From positions 62,001-126,000 of the forward strand of contig JAJKFJ010021517.1 in NCBI GenBank assembly GCA_027382625.1: a stretch of DNA of 64,000 nt, written 5' to 3'. Under the pieces are notes generated by a model, which made no database searches, was not told the DNA's origin, and saw nothing but the letters and a program-made list of their open reading frames with translations. The number at the start of each line of letters is the position of its first letter. The first letter of the stretch is position 1. The position numbers were made by a program, and so were the translations under genes. The stretch comes from Tetmemena sp. SeJ-2015 (Eukaryota; Ciliophora; Spirotrichea; Sporadotrichida; Oxytrichidae). This document shows positions 45,519-56,902 of the stretch, piece after piece.

Positions 45519-47757
45519 ATGGACGCATAAATGATTGACCAATCTCAAAATGACAATAAAAACGACGGCAACTAGTAGTCTAGTTAACTTGATAGAGAGG
45601 AGCAACAATTCTCAAATTATAATGAAGGGATAAATCCTAATTCAGATTCTTAAAGCAGGAATGATGATAACTCTTTTGATGCCTTGAAAAACAAGTTCAT
45701 AATAGATACTGCTTTGACTCTGTTTATAGGCCCGATGAGGAAATGAAGTGTGAGCAAGATTCAAGTGAGGAGGAGGACACTCTCAACGAAACTCTTGATA
45801 TGAGCAACAGAAGGCGTTCAGCTCCAGCTGTGGCTGTTAAAACTAGGAGACAGACGAAGGGGCTTACCTACTTCAACAGGTCTAATCCAACAGTGTAGAT
45901 AACCATCGGTTCTCTAGAAGAATGGTTTGAGCAGAATCAAGCCAGATTGTAGTACAAAAAGAAGAAGATGAACACTGAGGTTATTGATGCTGAGCCTGAG
46001 GAGGATGACCAGTATTATGATCTCTCTCAAATGAGACAGAGAGCATCCTAGAGCAAGCTTAATAAAACTCTTTTGCATGAAAACTGGTTGGAGCAGTATG
46101 AAAAAGAGAGGAAGAAGAGAGAGGCACTGCTCAAAAGATAGAACAAGAAGAGGAAGCATTCAGACATAAACACTAAGAGTGCCATTGAAGTTGACAGTCA
46201 TAGATAAAGATCAAGAAGCCCCACTCCAGTCTCTAAGAATAAAGAGCTTAGAAAGGATCTGGTATATTCAAGTAAATAGTCGAAAAGAGGATCTTCAGTC
46301 AAGAGTGACAACAGTCTTAATTTATTATGATAGGTTTGGAATATGATGGGCTCATGTAAATTTATTGAGTGACTACTAAGCTGATGTTGTAAGTGAGCAA
46401 ATTGATACTTCTACAAAAGCTGCGAACAAAAAGGTTCCCAGTTCTAGTCATAATCAAAAGAGCACTTAGATTGGTACAAACATCCCAAGACCTTCCTAAA
46501 TAGCAGAAGAAAAAAAAACTACCAAAAAATAAAGCAAGAACCAAAGAGTAAAGCCAACAAGCCTTAGCCAAAGCCAAAATAGGAGGAGGAATCTAGCGAT
46601 ATAGACACTGAAGAAGAGGATCGACTTACTGCAATAAAAATCAAGGAGGATATTTTGATTGAGCTAGAGAGAAAAGATGAACCTATTGATAGTCTACAGC
46701 TTTCTACTACTTTGCAATATGCAATCAAGTTTATAGATGAGGGATTAGATGCTCTCATGAGAGAAGACAAAGTAAAGAAAGTGGAGATGGGGAAAAAGCA
46801 ATACTTCATTTCTAACAATCAGCCAGTATCAAGAAATTATGAATAAAAAAGAGAGAGTATACTCTAGAGGATCAGTATGATTAAGCAATTGGAATTGATA
46901 AGCTCTGAAAAGGACAATGAACTTTCTAAGTTAGAGAAAAGGATAAAGGATCTTAAGCTTAAACCGACATGTCGCTCCATTGAGAACGATATTTCTTTAT
47001 GCTTTTATCTCTTCTTATATTCAATCTCTGGAGAAAGAAGTTTAATAGACGGTATTAAACATCAAGGATTTATTTAATTATGATTTCAAAGCATCGGAAT
47101 AATATATTGGAGATGACTAAAAGAGAAAGTTAAGAGCGATGTACTAAAGACTAGACTTGCTTTTAGAAATTTACAAGAAGCGAAGAGAAGGATGTCTATA
47201 GTCTAAAACTTACAAAAATAATAGATTGTAGCATTTCTTTTCTTATAAATAAAAGAGCTTCAGTGTTTCTCATTTTAAGTTTAGATATGATGAATTACTT
47301 TTCAGAGCATCTAAATTTTGAGTTGAAGGAGGTGGTAGCAAGATGTGGAATAGATGAGAATGATTTAGAATACCCTCCAGAGATGATAGAAATAATGGGC
47401 ATCGATCCAGAAGATCTCAAGAAAAAGAAAGACTCCTCATCAAGTGAGGAAGATGAGGAGGAAGGGGAGGAAGAGGAGTAATCACAAGAGGAAAATTCAG
47501 ACCTAGAATCTAAAGATCGATTGGAAGATGAGGAGGAGGAGGATAGTGACTATGATGTTGATCGGGAAGAGCCTATCAAAAATATCAAAGCCAATACAAA
47601 GCAAAAGAAAAATTAAAAGCCCACTCCTATCAAGAAAGCTTCTAATAGACACAATTAATTTTCATTCTTATTCTAAGGGGTAGACATCATCGAAATCAAT
47701 AAAATAATCCCCAAAAGTAAAGAAGTAAATCAGTAAAACTAACAAAGCCAAAAATGA
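45519..47757 (+). CDS. Acidic/basic charged protein, unrecognised
   Basis: The ATG at 45519 opens MDAQMIDQSQNDNKNDG. After a frame change near 45720 the frame reads SSEEEDTLNETLDMSNRRRS and RQTKGLTYFNRSNPTVQIT, then a helical Lys/Glu-rich section (ENWLEQYEKERKKREALLKRQ). An AT-rich break near 46330-46390 precedes EEEDRLTAIKIKEDILIELE and a helical part. The last block has LKEVVARCGIDENDLEYPPEM followed by poly-acidic runs (47440-47560) and ends at the TGA on 47755-47757. It is likely a nuclear protein judging by acidic and basic runs (inference). Breaks near 46330 and 47090-47270 are probably IESs. Confidence 0.5.
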
Positions 47758-47852
47758 AGATGAGCAATGAATGCCAATAAGTATTTTTAAACTTCTCTTC
47801 AAATGAAGCATTAAGTTTAGAATGATAATTTGAAATGAAAGAAATGATAATC

Positions 47853-49758
47853 TCAATCGTTATACTGTGAGAGCTGAGCATCGTCCTCCTCCATTATAGT
47901 TTCTATTTTTACTACTTTTGCTCCTGATCCAAGTTTATTCTTATAAGCTATTGTCTATTATTTAGGAGTTGGCTTATTTCTTCTTTCGGCACTCAAGTTA
48001 TTCGCCTACTACTCAATAAGTCTTCTCTATTGTTGAATTTACATCTACTGCTCTGACTCTTGAAGCTAGTACCCTCTTGAAGATGTTTGCGGTTTCTATT
48101 TTAAATTTGATGACTGCTAGGAAGACACAGAGCTAACTATACTGCTGCTATGACTGTATTACTACGTCTTCTTTCGAATTTAATTTATCTCCTTCATAGA
48201 AACCCATAGTTATGCGTTGCGACTTAGCTCATTATATATGAATTCTTGGTACTTAGAGGTGTCGATATTTTTCTTCATAGATTCCTCGTATAGAGCAGGT
48301 ATGTTTGCATACTTTGCTAGATGATTTTCTGGAAAGTTTTAGTTCTTTATCTTGAAACAGAGCTCATAGAAAAGACTATAGATAAATAAATTTCACATTT
48401 AAGAGGCTTACATCTTAGAATTTTATTTAGACTCCCTCTGTCTTTTCTACTCTTCCACTTTTATAGTCTCATCAATTTCATCATAGCCCTGCCTTTGATT
48501 AGAAGCGCTTCTAGCCATAGTTTGTTGACCTTGTGCGAAGGCCCTCATTACCTAACTCATAGTGGATTTAGGAATGCTAGACTGGGTAAATGCAGAGGAC
48601 TGAGTCTTTTAGCTATTATCAGAAACATGTGTTTGACTATCTACTTCGCTAGTCAGATCATTTATTACGAATTTTCCTTTGTGAATAATGTTTGGATCCT
48701 AATGTCGGATAGCGCTCTGCTTTGCTTGTGACTGATTATTCATGGCTATAAGTAATTCTGAAGTTCTTTTTTGCAAGAACTCTTTCTCTTCTTTGGCTTT
48801 CAAAAGTTGCACCTCTTTCTATTTGTAGACTAAGCTTTTCTCCTCCTCATATTAAATTAAATAAGGGTACTTTTGAATGGAAGATATTCCTGAGAACTAA
48901 GACTAATTTAAGTTCGCCTAGTTCTTAGAAAGATTAGAGGATTGAATATCACTAAAGGAAGTTGCACTCTAGCTTTCAAGCTTTAAAATACTGCTGTCTC
49001 TCAAGAAATTCATAATCAACTATAATCTCTCCCTCGCTAGCACTTTTAAACGTTGAATGAGGATTAGTATAGTGGCAGATGCTCCTCCACTATCCTCCTG
49101 AAACTGAATGTTCTTAATGAGTTGCTTGCATGAGAGATAGTCCGTCTAAGTGTAAGTCTTGGCTTTCTAAGACTTACTTATTTCATCTCTCAGCTTTTTG
49201 GCATAGAGTTGAATTGTTGTAGTGTACATCTCATCTCTAGTTTTGTCTTATTGCGAACTTCTTAGCTCTTCGATGTGCTTATCCAATGCAATCAGAAGTT
49301 TTTAGATCTTGAGAAGTATCTCTTGTTCATCTTTCTCAGAGTAAATCTTTGGGTTTAAAACAATTGAGCTCTGCTTTTAGAGATAGTCAGTTTGTTCGCA
49401 TTTCAAGTAAAAAATAAATCAATTTTCGTAAGTAGTGAAACTCAACCTCTTAAAATAATAATCTTGAATAATCTTAAAGGGGCATTTTCTTATTGCATCT
49501 AATGCATAGAGATTCCAAGTCTCTGGGAGATGGAGGCTCAATTGGATCATCAGCCTCTTTTTCAGACAGCTTAATCTAGAAGATGCGACTGTTATCTACT
49601 TGTCTATTACTCTCATTCAAAGAATTAAAGATGTTTTATCTCTCTGAGCTTCCTACCTTCGGCCTGAGATTTGAAAAGCCCAGATGATTCTAGCTGCTAC
49701 TGCTGCTATAGGATTGCCGTTAAGGAGTTCCTATTGGGTTTAAATCATAATACCTCAT
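47853..49758 (-). CDS. Unrecognised protein with CxxC motif
   Basis: The ATG at 49756-49758 opens MRYYDLNPIGTPQRQSYSSSS. A Ser/Asn-rich stretch leads to PPSPRDLESLCIRCNKKMPL, a CxxC pair that may begin a zinc site. After an AT-rich break near 49410-49440 a helical region follows (YSEKDEQEILLKIQKLLIALD, QLYAKKLRDEISKSQ). Further Gln-rich blocks run to KVVKIETIMEEDDAQLSQYND and the TGA at 47853-47855. No family is recognised and internal breaks are unresolved. Confidence 0.5.
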
Positions 49759-49917
49759 AAAAAAAGAATGATACTGCGAAGAAAAATCTTTCAAGCTTAA
49801 ATTCTTCTGAATTCTTCCATTAGTGTTATTCGCCAGGTTTAAGTTAAACTCTAGAAAATTAAATTTATTTATAGTAAAATATATAACAATAGAATTAGCT
49901 TTAAATAAAAGAGTTGA

Positions 49918-51180
49918 TCAAAATTGTAAATCATTGCTTGGTTTATTAAGAACAATTTTCTCTTGAATATTACTTGTTCCATCTTTACTGTCATTGAGAG
50001 AGGAGGCATCAAAATCGATGCTGGACTTCTTGGCAATTCTCAATCCGGTAACATTATTCTGTCTAGGAGATGCAGGAATCAGTGACTTGACTTTCTCTTG
50101 GACGTTGCTGATCATCTGTTTAGCAGTTCCTAAATTACCTTTTATAGTATTGAATAGTCCTCCCAAAGTCCTCTCAATTGAATTCCCTCTTTACTCTTGC
50201 TTAGCACTTTAAGCTAATAACTTTTTTTAAAACTATTTAAGCTTGCTGAGATCTTGAAGAGATATTGGTGGATTTAGTCTATTCATTTGGATTCTTCTTT
50301 GTGACTAGTTTATGCTTATTGAAACCTGCCACTTTGTCACTGAGGTTATTGCCGTACGCCATTTCCCTTGAGTCACTCATTTTCATGGTAGAAGTTTTGA
50401 ACTGAGATCCTAGCATGGAATATTTTGGATCCTTAACATCCTTGGGGTTTCTAGACTGCTTTGCGACTTAAATTTTCTTGTTGAGCGAGTCTTGCTGATT
50501 GATCCTCGACAGCAGATCAGTTTTGATGTACTCCCCGTGCTGAATATAGTTCTTGGATAGGAATTAGTCTTGAGGAGTTACAGTGTGTGAAATATTTTCC
50601 TCGTTTTGGAGATAGTTTTTGAGTTCTCGTCTGTTTTGAGTGGGTGATTCTAGAATCAAGTTATTGAATCTGAGGTTAGAACTGACTGACTGCACCTCTG
50701 AGTTGGAAAGATAGGTCTTGAGCTCGCTCTTTTAATCAGAGCCATAGATGAAGTTATTGTACTAGTATTGCACAAATATATTCTGAGGAGAGGCTATTTG
50801 CTACTAGCTCAAAGCATTCTAATCTATACCGTCCATAATAATTTAAATGAATTAATCCACCCTCTTCGCCTACTATTGTGGCTACTGTTCTTTATTCTGG
50901 TCGATGCTGTTTCATTGAGTGGCTTTTCTTGGGCGTTGGTTTAGATTTGCATTGTAGGACATCTGAGGCTCTTTAGAAAGGAGAGAAGAAAAGCTAATAT
51001 AAATTGTGGTGGCCCCTCCAACTTTATTGTTGTCTTTCCTACTATTAAGTGAGGCCATTTAGCTCTAAAGACCTGATTGTTATTTCTTTTGAGGAAATAA
51101 CAGTAATTGGTTGTCTTTAGAGTTGAGAGAGGCGACACTACTCGCATTTGAAGGAGTTTGCTTAGGCTGAATTTAGTTAT
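49918..51180 (-). CDS. Unrecognised Ser/Asn/Gln-rich protein
   Basis: The open frame starts near 51180 with QPKQTPSNASSVASLNS. An in-frame TGA occurs at about 50914, after RKATQ, and the same frame continues with NSIDQNKEQQPQQQ. A separate start at 50834-50836 (MDGIDQNALSQQQ) would give a shorter gene that avoids this stop. The rest includes LRFNNLILESPTQNRRELKNY, DQFLSKNYIQHGEYIKTD, DPKYSMLGSQFKTSTMKM, the IES at 50208-50235 and LGGLFNTIKGNLGTAKQMI, ending at the TGA on 49918-49920. It is predicted to be largely disordered. No family is recognised. Confidence 0.55.
50208..50235 (-). other. IES, 28 nt, pointer AGCTTAAA
   Basis: TTTAAGCT (AGCTTAAA on the gene strand) occurs at 50208-50215 and 50236-50243, the longest simple pointer found. 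Removal gives SRSQQAQSAKQEQRGNSIE in frame. Confidence 0.85.
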
Positions 51181-51662
51181 AAATCCTTGTGGAAGCTTAA
51201 ATAGAGAGAAAAAAAATATGTCAATTTTATTATGAGGAGCTTGATTGAACTAAATGGTGATATGAGGATAATATTTCTTACATTCATGAATTTCAATTTA
51301 CAGATTTATTAGACTAATTAATTATAATTTATTTCTTTTTTATCCTCCCTTGCTTAAATTTATTTAAGAGGAGTTATCTTTACTATTTTTGAAGAAGAAT
51401 AATTCATAATTTATACTCAAACATTATCCATTAATTTTGAATAAAAATAAAATCCTCCCTCTTTTCTTTCTTTATAAATATTAATCTTCAATATCAATTA
51501 AAGTTAATTTTCTTTGTGAGGAACGAGCGAAAATAGGTGGGAATGAAGGATTAATAACTGTAAATAGGCAAGATGTTAGAATAGATTTTGGGCTAAGAAT
51601 AAAGCTTTAGGACAACTATTTATTTCGCCATTTATCCACAGCATTCATTTATAGATTTACCC

Positions 51663-52847
51663 TCAGCAGCATCCGCCCTTCTTCTCCTGGATTTTCTTGG
51701 TCTGGTGCTGGCTCTTGCTGATTCTCTGAGCTTGGGTTTCTATAACGGACATTAACTTTGAGAAATCAAGAACAGAAATGCTAAATTTTCCTAGTGTGAA
51801 AATATGCGTGATTAAGGTGCAGGTCATAATAATGACTTACGCTCTGTGGCTCTCTTGGGCTGAGTAATAGCAACTCTGGACTTGATCTCGCGAGTCATCA
51901 TGGTGAATGCCTCCTCGACGTTCTTGCAGTCCTTTGCTGAGGTCTCAAGGAATCTAACATTCAATACAAAATATTCAAATGAAGAACGAATTATATCTTA
52001 AAGTATGCATTGTAGTGCTCAGCGAGCTCCTTGCCCTCATCTGTGGAGACCTGGCGAGCCTCTTCCATATCACTCTTGTTTCCCACAAGAATGCGAGAAA
52101 TGTTGTCTGAGGCGTGCTTCTCGACCTCGTTCATCCAGTTCTCGATGGCGCTGAAGCTCTCACGATCAGTCATATCATAGGTCACGATGATTCCATGAGC
52201 TCCCTTGTAGTAAGAGCTGGTAATTGTCTTGAAGCGTTCTTGACCAGCAGTGTCCCACTAAGCCAAAGGTTAGCATATCGGATAATTGGAGCAATGACGT
52301 TATGTCTATTTCGTCACTCTCTGTCTCTTAGAAAATGAACATATATCATATTGTATTTGTTTATATAAATGGAGGCAGAGGAATGAGATCAGTAATAAAT
52401 GAAGAGTGTGTGCATTGGTTATAATGACTTACAATTTGGAGCTTGATGGTTTTTCCGTCGACCTCAATAGTAAAAATATGCAAGTATTTACTATTTGTGA
52501 TTGAATAGTTCTGATTTTCTAAAAGAAGAGAGTTCAGTAATTTAGCTTTGTGTGGTACGTTAGCACTTACGAAGTCTACTCCGATTGTTGGCATAAAGTT
52601 GTCTGTGAACACATCATCCTATAAGGAAAATAAGATTGCGATATTATGAAGAGCAAGCAAATGTTTTCGTAGAGGGCAAACTTTACTTACAGCGAATCTG
52701 AGCAAGAGGGAGGATTTTCCGACTCCGGAGTTTCCAATAAGGAGCACCTTGAAGAGATAGTCGCTATAAAATGAGTTAAGATTTGCAATGATTTGGGTCC
52801 ATCAGACAAACAGAAAATGATAGAGACTTACTATAATCCACATTCAT
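51663..52847 (-). CDS. Rab1/Ypt1-like small GTPase
   Basis: The ATG at 52845-52847 opens MNVDYSDYLFKVLLIGNSGVGKSSL (P-loop), then PTIGVDFKIRTIEVDGK (switch I, effector Thr), [21 protein letters not shown] (switch II), GAHGIIVTYDMTDRESF, NKSD, ETSAK and a C-terminal GGCC (geranylgeranylation) before the TGA at 51663-51665. RabF motifs match Rab1/8/10, acting in ER-Golgi or post-Golgi traffic. It has GT-AG introns after DY, after RFA, after GVDF, after LQI and near the C-terminus. Two IESs lie at about 52466-52509 and 51951-52002; without removing them the frame and spacing are wrong. Together with the neighbouring kinase this is one of the best gene models in the window. Confidence 0.93.
51951..52000 (-). 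other. IES, 50 nt, pointer TT (or ATTC alternative)
   Basis: With pointer TT (AA at 51951-51952 and 52001-52002) the join reads EHYNAYFLETSAKD, the correct Rab length. A 4-bp ATTC pair also restores the frame but adds three residues (KIQ). Neither option is a GT-AG intron. Confidence 0.7.
52466..52503 (-). other. IES, 38 nt, pointer ACTATT
   Basis: AATAGT (ACTATT on the gene strand) occurs at 52466-52471 and 52504-52509. Excision restores KIRTIEVDGKTIKLQ, the exact Rab1-type switch region. Confidence 0.92.
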
Positions 52848-53124
52848 ATAAATGCAAATGTTTACATGTTATATAGAGTGGGTGATATTCGGGGTTCATA
52901 TTTTATTAAAATTCTATTTTGAAATTATAAACTTTTTAGCAGTATAATTATAAATTAACAATTTGAGTATCTATTCTTTCTATCACTTCTTCTATACTCA
53001 CTTGCACTATTCTCTACATTCAAAATGGGAAGAAAAGAAGTATGCTTGAAACTTATTCTTAAGTAATGGATTTACTTATAACACCAGCAGTATAAGGCTT
53101 TATTTTGATTTAAATAAAATTGGT

Positions 53125-55131
53125 TCAGTCGTCCAGAGGGCCAGGTCCTTTATCGAAGGCCCCTCCGCCGTTGAAGTTTGTCGACGTCTGGAATTAAAAA
53201 TAATTTTCCGTTTCGATCCGTGGGAGAGTATTTATTGTTGCTTAGCTAGCCCTTAGAATTCTGTTCTAGACCCCCGATAGCGTTAGTCTTCGGCCTACTG
53301 CTCTAAGACTAAGTGTTTACACCCATGTTGCTTCCAATATCGTTGTTGGACTAGGGTTTGCCAGTATTGGTGTTCGCATTGAGCATATGCGTTAGAATAT
53401 CCTTTGTGTACTTGAGACGCTTGACCATCTCTAGGTTGGCTGACTCCATGGCACTGCTGAGAGGATAGGTGCTCCTTTCGCCCTTTTTGTTGACGTAAGT
53501 AACCACCTTAGTCTCTGAGCTGAGCATGATTTCGGTGTGATCTTAGAAGTTGACCTGCACGACCTTGTTTGAAAGGCGGAACATGATGGCATGCCTAGTC
53601 CTCATCCACTTCTTCACATAGACCACATCCACTACCTTCTTCTCAGGTGTGGTTCCATTTTCTATGCCTGGAGTTTCACTTTACTTGGGTTTTTCAGTGC
53701 CCTCGAGGTAGCTTCTGAAGTGCTGCAAAAGTGTAACCTTCTTTTGTAGCTCCTTAGGGTACTCAGTTAAGTTGTACTAAGAGCCGATATCCTGTCGGTC
53801 AGAGGAGCGCCTCTCAAAGTAGTCGAAGTGATAGCCATTAGGATCTAGCACTATCTTTGTCGAGTCGTTAAAATAAGATAGAAGCAAAGTTGAAGAACAC
53901 TCCAGTCACCTCATTCGAAAGGAAGTAACCTAGTCCGTACTTAGAAGAGTAGTCAACCCACTTCTTCACCCACACTTCAGTCTCTAGCTAGTCAGTGTAA
54001 GGCCTATCATAAAGTTAATTAAACAAAGACCTATTGTTCTTGTCAGCTTTGATAGATGCCCCACCTGGCTAGGCTGAAAATCTATCAGTAGCTCCCTTCT
54101 TATCTCTTCCAGACAGCATATCAAAAAATCAAAATGTTTATAAAGATATCATTGCTGACTTTTTAGGGAGCTGTAGCAGCCATGTTAGGTGCGCCAGTTC
54201 CAGTTAGAGCTTTAGTGTTTCCAGTCTAGCTTTGAGGCAAGAATTATCTAATGTATGTAGAAGAAGGAGGGCATGCAAGAGTTGAAGCTGGAAGCAAGCG
54301 AGGAATAGTGCCTCCATGGCTGATGAATTCGTGGTTCAAGATATCATCTACTGTTGGACGCTTTGAGGGATCGTTATTTAGAATCTTTGTGATCAGATCT
54401 CTAGCTGCATCAGAGATCGGTACGTTATCAGGGAAGGTGTAGGCGTTCATTCTAATACGCTTGTAGGTGGTCTTCACATCAGAAGTTTCAAAAGGAGGCT
54501 TTCCAATAATCAAGGTGTAAATTATTACTCCCAGGGACCAAATATCAACTTCGTAGGAGTGACCTTGCTTTCCCTCTAGCACCTCAGGAGCGATGTAGTT
54601 GGGAGTACCGCAAATTGTTCTCTTTCGCTCTCCATCGAATTCAAGTTTAGTGGCAAGACCGAAATCTCCAATCTTGACTTCCATCTTATCGTTCAAGAAA
54701 AGATTTCCAAGCTTCAGATCTCTGTGAATTACTCTGTGACTGTGCAAGTATTTCACAGCAGCGCAGATTTAATTGACATAGCACTGAGCCTCGAGCTCAT
54801 GTAGACGCTTTCTTCTACGGAGAAGTTCATTCAAGGACTGATTGTGGCAGAGCTCGAGCAAGATATACACGTTCTAAAAATTAAAGTGTTTCTCTGCGTC
54901 CTCAAAGAAATGTTCGAAGCCGACAATGTTGTTGTGATGAAGACTTCTGTGGATCTTGATCTCGGACATAAGCTTCTACTTTGCCCTGGACTTGGTGAGT
55001 GAGGTTTTTGCGATGACCTTGGCGGCAGAGACTCTTTTGGTTTCCAAGTAAGTGAATTCGTAGCACTTGGCGAAACCTCCTTTACCGAGGAACTTGCCTC
55101 TGAGGTACTTCTTGATGCAAGACATCGCCAT
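53125..55131 (-). CDS. PLK: Polo-like kinase
   Basis: The ATG at 55129-55131 opens [21 protein letters not shown]. The kinase domain shows [10 protein letters not shown] (Lys), [50 protein letters not shown] and [13 protein letters not shown]. Both polo boxes follow: [21 protein letters not shown] with [16 protein letters not shown], and [26 protein letters not shown] with TEIMLSSE and VTYVNKKGE. The end is a Gly/Asn/Gln-rich tail closing GPGPLDD before the TGA at 53125-53127. Polo kinases drive mitosis, centriole/basal-body duplication and cytokinesis. Three IESs (pointers AAC, TGATAT, ACG) are resolved and no GT-AG intron is needed. The kinase part is one uninterrupted segment. It is divergent from the E2 gene at 55782. 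The very strong family match makes this the best proof that the inserts are IESs. Confidence 0.95.
53185..53218 (-). other. IES, 34 nt, pointer ACG
   Basis: CGT (ACG on the gene strand) occurs at 53185-53187 and 53219-53221. Removal joins NKYSPT to [13 protein letters not shown] in frame. Confidence 0.75.
53867..53888 (-). other. IES, 22 nt, pointer AAC
   Basis: GTT (AAC on the gene strand) occurs at 53867-53869 and 53889-53891. Removal gives [17 protein letters not shown] in polo box 1, its exact consensus; the insert has no GT-AG borders. Confidence 0.93.
54118..54145 (-). other. IES, 28 nt, pointer TGATAT
   Basis: ATATCA (TGATAT on the gene strand) occurs at 54118-54123 and 54146-54151. 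Removal gives [19 protein letters not shown] between the kinase domain and polo box 1. Confidence 0.9.
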
Positions 55132-55781
55132 TGAATTTTACAACTTTCTCTTCCACGATGATCTAGGCATTATCTGGCTATAAGTTGTCCTTTGAACGTG
55201 AAGTTGCTGGTTTTAATTTATAATATAAATTTAATGGATTGATTAAAAAGATTTAGATAATATATGGATCATTATCCAAATATAAGTCTTTACTATATCT
55301 TTTTTTTCTTTCTCTCTATTTAAGATTATAAATTATCTGAATTTAATAAGCAATGGTTTTTAAGACATATTTGATTTGTTGATTATAAGTAAGTGAGGTT
55401 TGAAAAATTTGTTGGGGCAAGAAGCGGCGAAGTAGCTGCTCTAATTTTTAATATTAGAAAAATAATATTTAAATCCATGCTTATATAATTAAGGGTAACC
55501 AAACTTGGCCACCACTTATATTATAAAACGAATACTAATTTTAAATTCAACTTCATTCTTCTCAACTTCTGACAAGTCTCCCTAATTATAAAGTCCCTAA
55601 TATAAACCCAAAATAAAATTCATGCACTCTTAAAATAAAATATTATAAAGAAAGGCTCACTTACTTGTCTTAAATAGAAGTCAAATATTTATTTGAAGAG
55701 TCATAAATTATTTCTATTGCGGGGATATAATTTGAATTAGAAAGCTTTCAATCTAATTAATTCACATTAGGCATAATAATC
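55132..55781. other. Intergenic region between divergent PLK and E2 genes
   Basis: A 650-bp AT-rich region with no sustained frame on either strand. It probably contains both promoters and, in the macronucleus, the two chromosome ends. No C4A4/G4T4 telomere repeat is present, as expected for germline DNA. Confidence 0.5.
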
Positions 55782-56663
55782 ATGGATTCCAAAAACTACG
55801 CCATCCAAGTCTTGCGCCGTCAGCTTAGAGGTAAGTGCAACTCCTATCCCTTATAATCTAATGCTCATTTAACTTTTGAATAGAGATCCAGCAAAATGAC
55901 GAGATCGGTTGCTCAGTTGGGCTTGAAAACGACGATGACTTCTTCAAGTGGAATGTCGTCTTCGAAGGACCTAGTGACACACTTTTTGAGGTAAGTATAA
56001 TAGCACAACCATCAACAATTCTCTCTGTTCAAAAGATATACACCCACCCTCTGTCTTAAATTTGAGCGAGAGAGGTCTGGAAGTGGCAGTTTTGCTTTCT
56101 TTGAGAAGACTAATACCGTCAATAAGCCTCGCTCAATTTTGACAGAGCCTCATATTTCTAGAATGTCTAATCTCTAATTAGGGAGGCTTTTTCAAAGCGA
56201 CCTTGAAGTTCCCACTAGACTACCCTAACAGTCCTCCTGAGATGAGATTTGTCACTAAAATGTGGCACCCAAACAGTAAGTATACTATAAATACCCTCTT
56301 ACTCATAATCTTGAACCCAAAAATTCCACTCAAATTCAATAGAGGGCTATTGAGAGTGGAATATGATTTTCAGTGATGTTTATGTCCTAATGATTGATTC
56401 TAGTTTACCCTGATGGAAAGGTATGCATTTCGATTCTGCATCCTCCCGGTACTGATGAGTACAACAACCAAGAGACTGCAGATGAAAGATGGAGACCCAT
56501 CCTTGGAGTTGAAAGTGTCATTCTCTCCGTCATTTCCATGCTCAACGATCCTAATATCAGCTCCCCTGCTAACATCGATGCTGCTGTCGAATACAGAGAC
56601 AACTATGAAAACTACAAGAAGAAGGTCAGAAAGCTAACTATTCAGTCTGTAGAAAGCCTTTGA
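55782..56663 (+). CDS. Ubiquitin-conjugating enzyme E2, UBC7/UBE2G type
   Basis: The ATG at 55782 opens [15 protein letters not shown]. The UBC fold has [38 protein letters not shown] (HPN), then [11 protein letters not shown] with the active Cys, followed directly by the UBE2G acidic-loop insertion ([18 protein letters not shown]) and [29 protein letters not shown], ending at the TGA on 56661-56663. This class builds Lys48 chains in ER-associated degradation. Three GT-AG introns sit near 55831-55882, 55991-56180 and 56275-56401, and no IES is needed. It is the best-conserved gene in the window apart from PLK and Rab, complete at about 168 residues. Confidence 0.94.
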
Positions 56664-56902
56664 GTTCCTCCTCCTTCTGCCTAGTTTTTAAACTTTGCAG
56701 ACTGATAATCAAACAAAGGAAGTAAATAATATTCTCACAGGCCTCTTCTTCATTCTAGTCTCAACTCTCTTCCCCAATTCTAAATTCGTCCTTAGTCCAA
56801 GGAAGGAGTAAAAGACTAGAAGAAAAGTAGTAGTAACAACTGATCAATGTCTAACTTTAGGTGATGATAAATAGATTTATAAAATTTAAACAAACTCTGT
56901 TT

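Noticed and set aside
51951..52002. Canonical intron in the Rab gene at this site
   Set aside because: GT...TTAG borders exist inside the insert, but splicing there gives a frameshift and stop before ETSAK; only pointer-based removal works.
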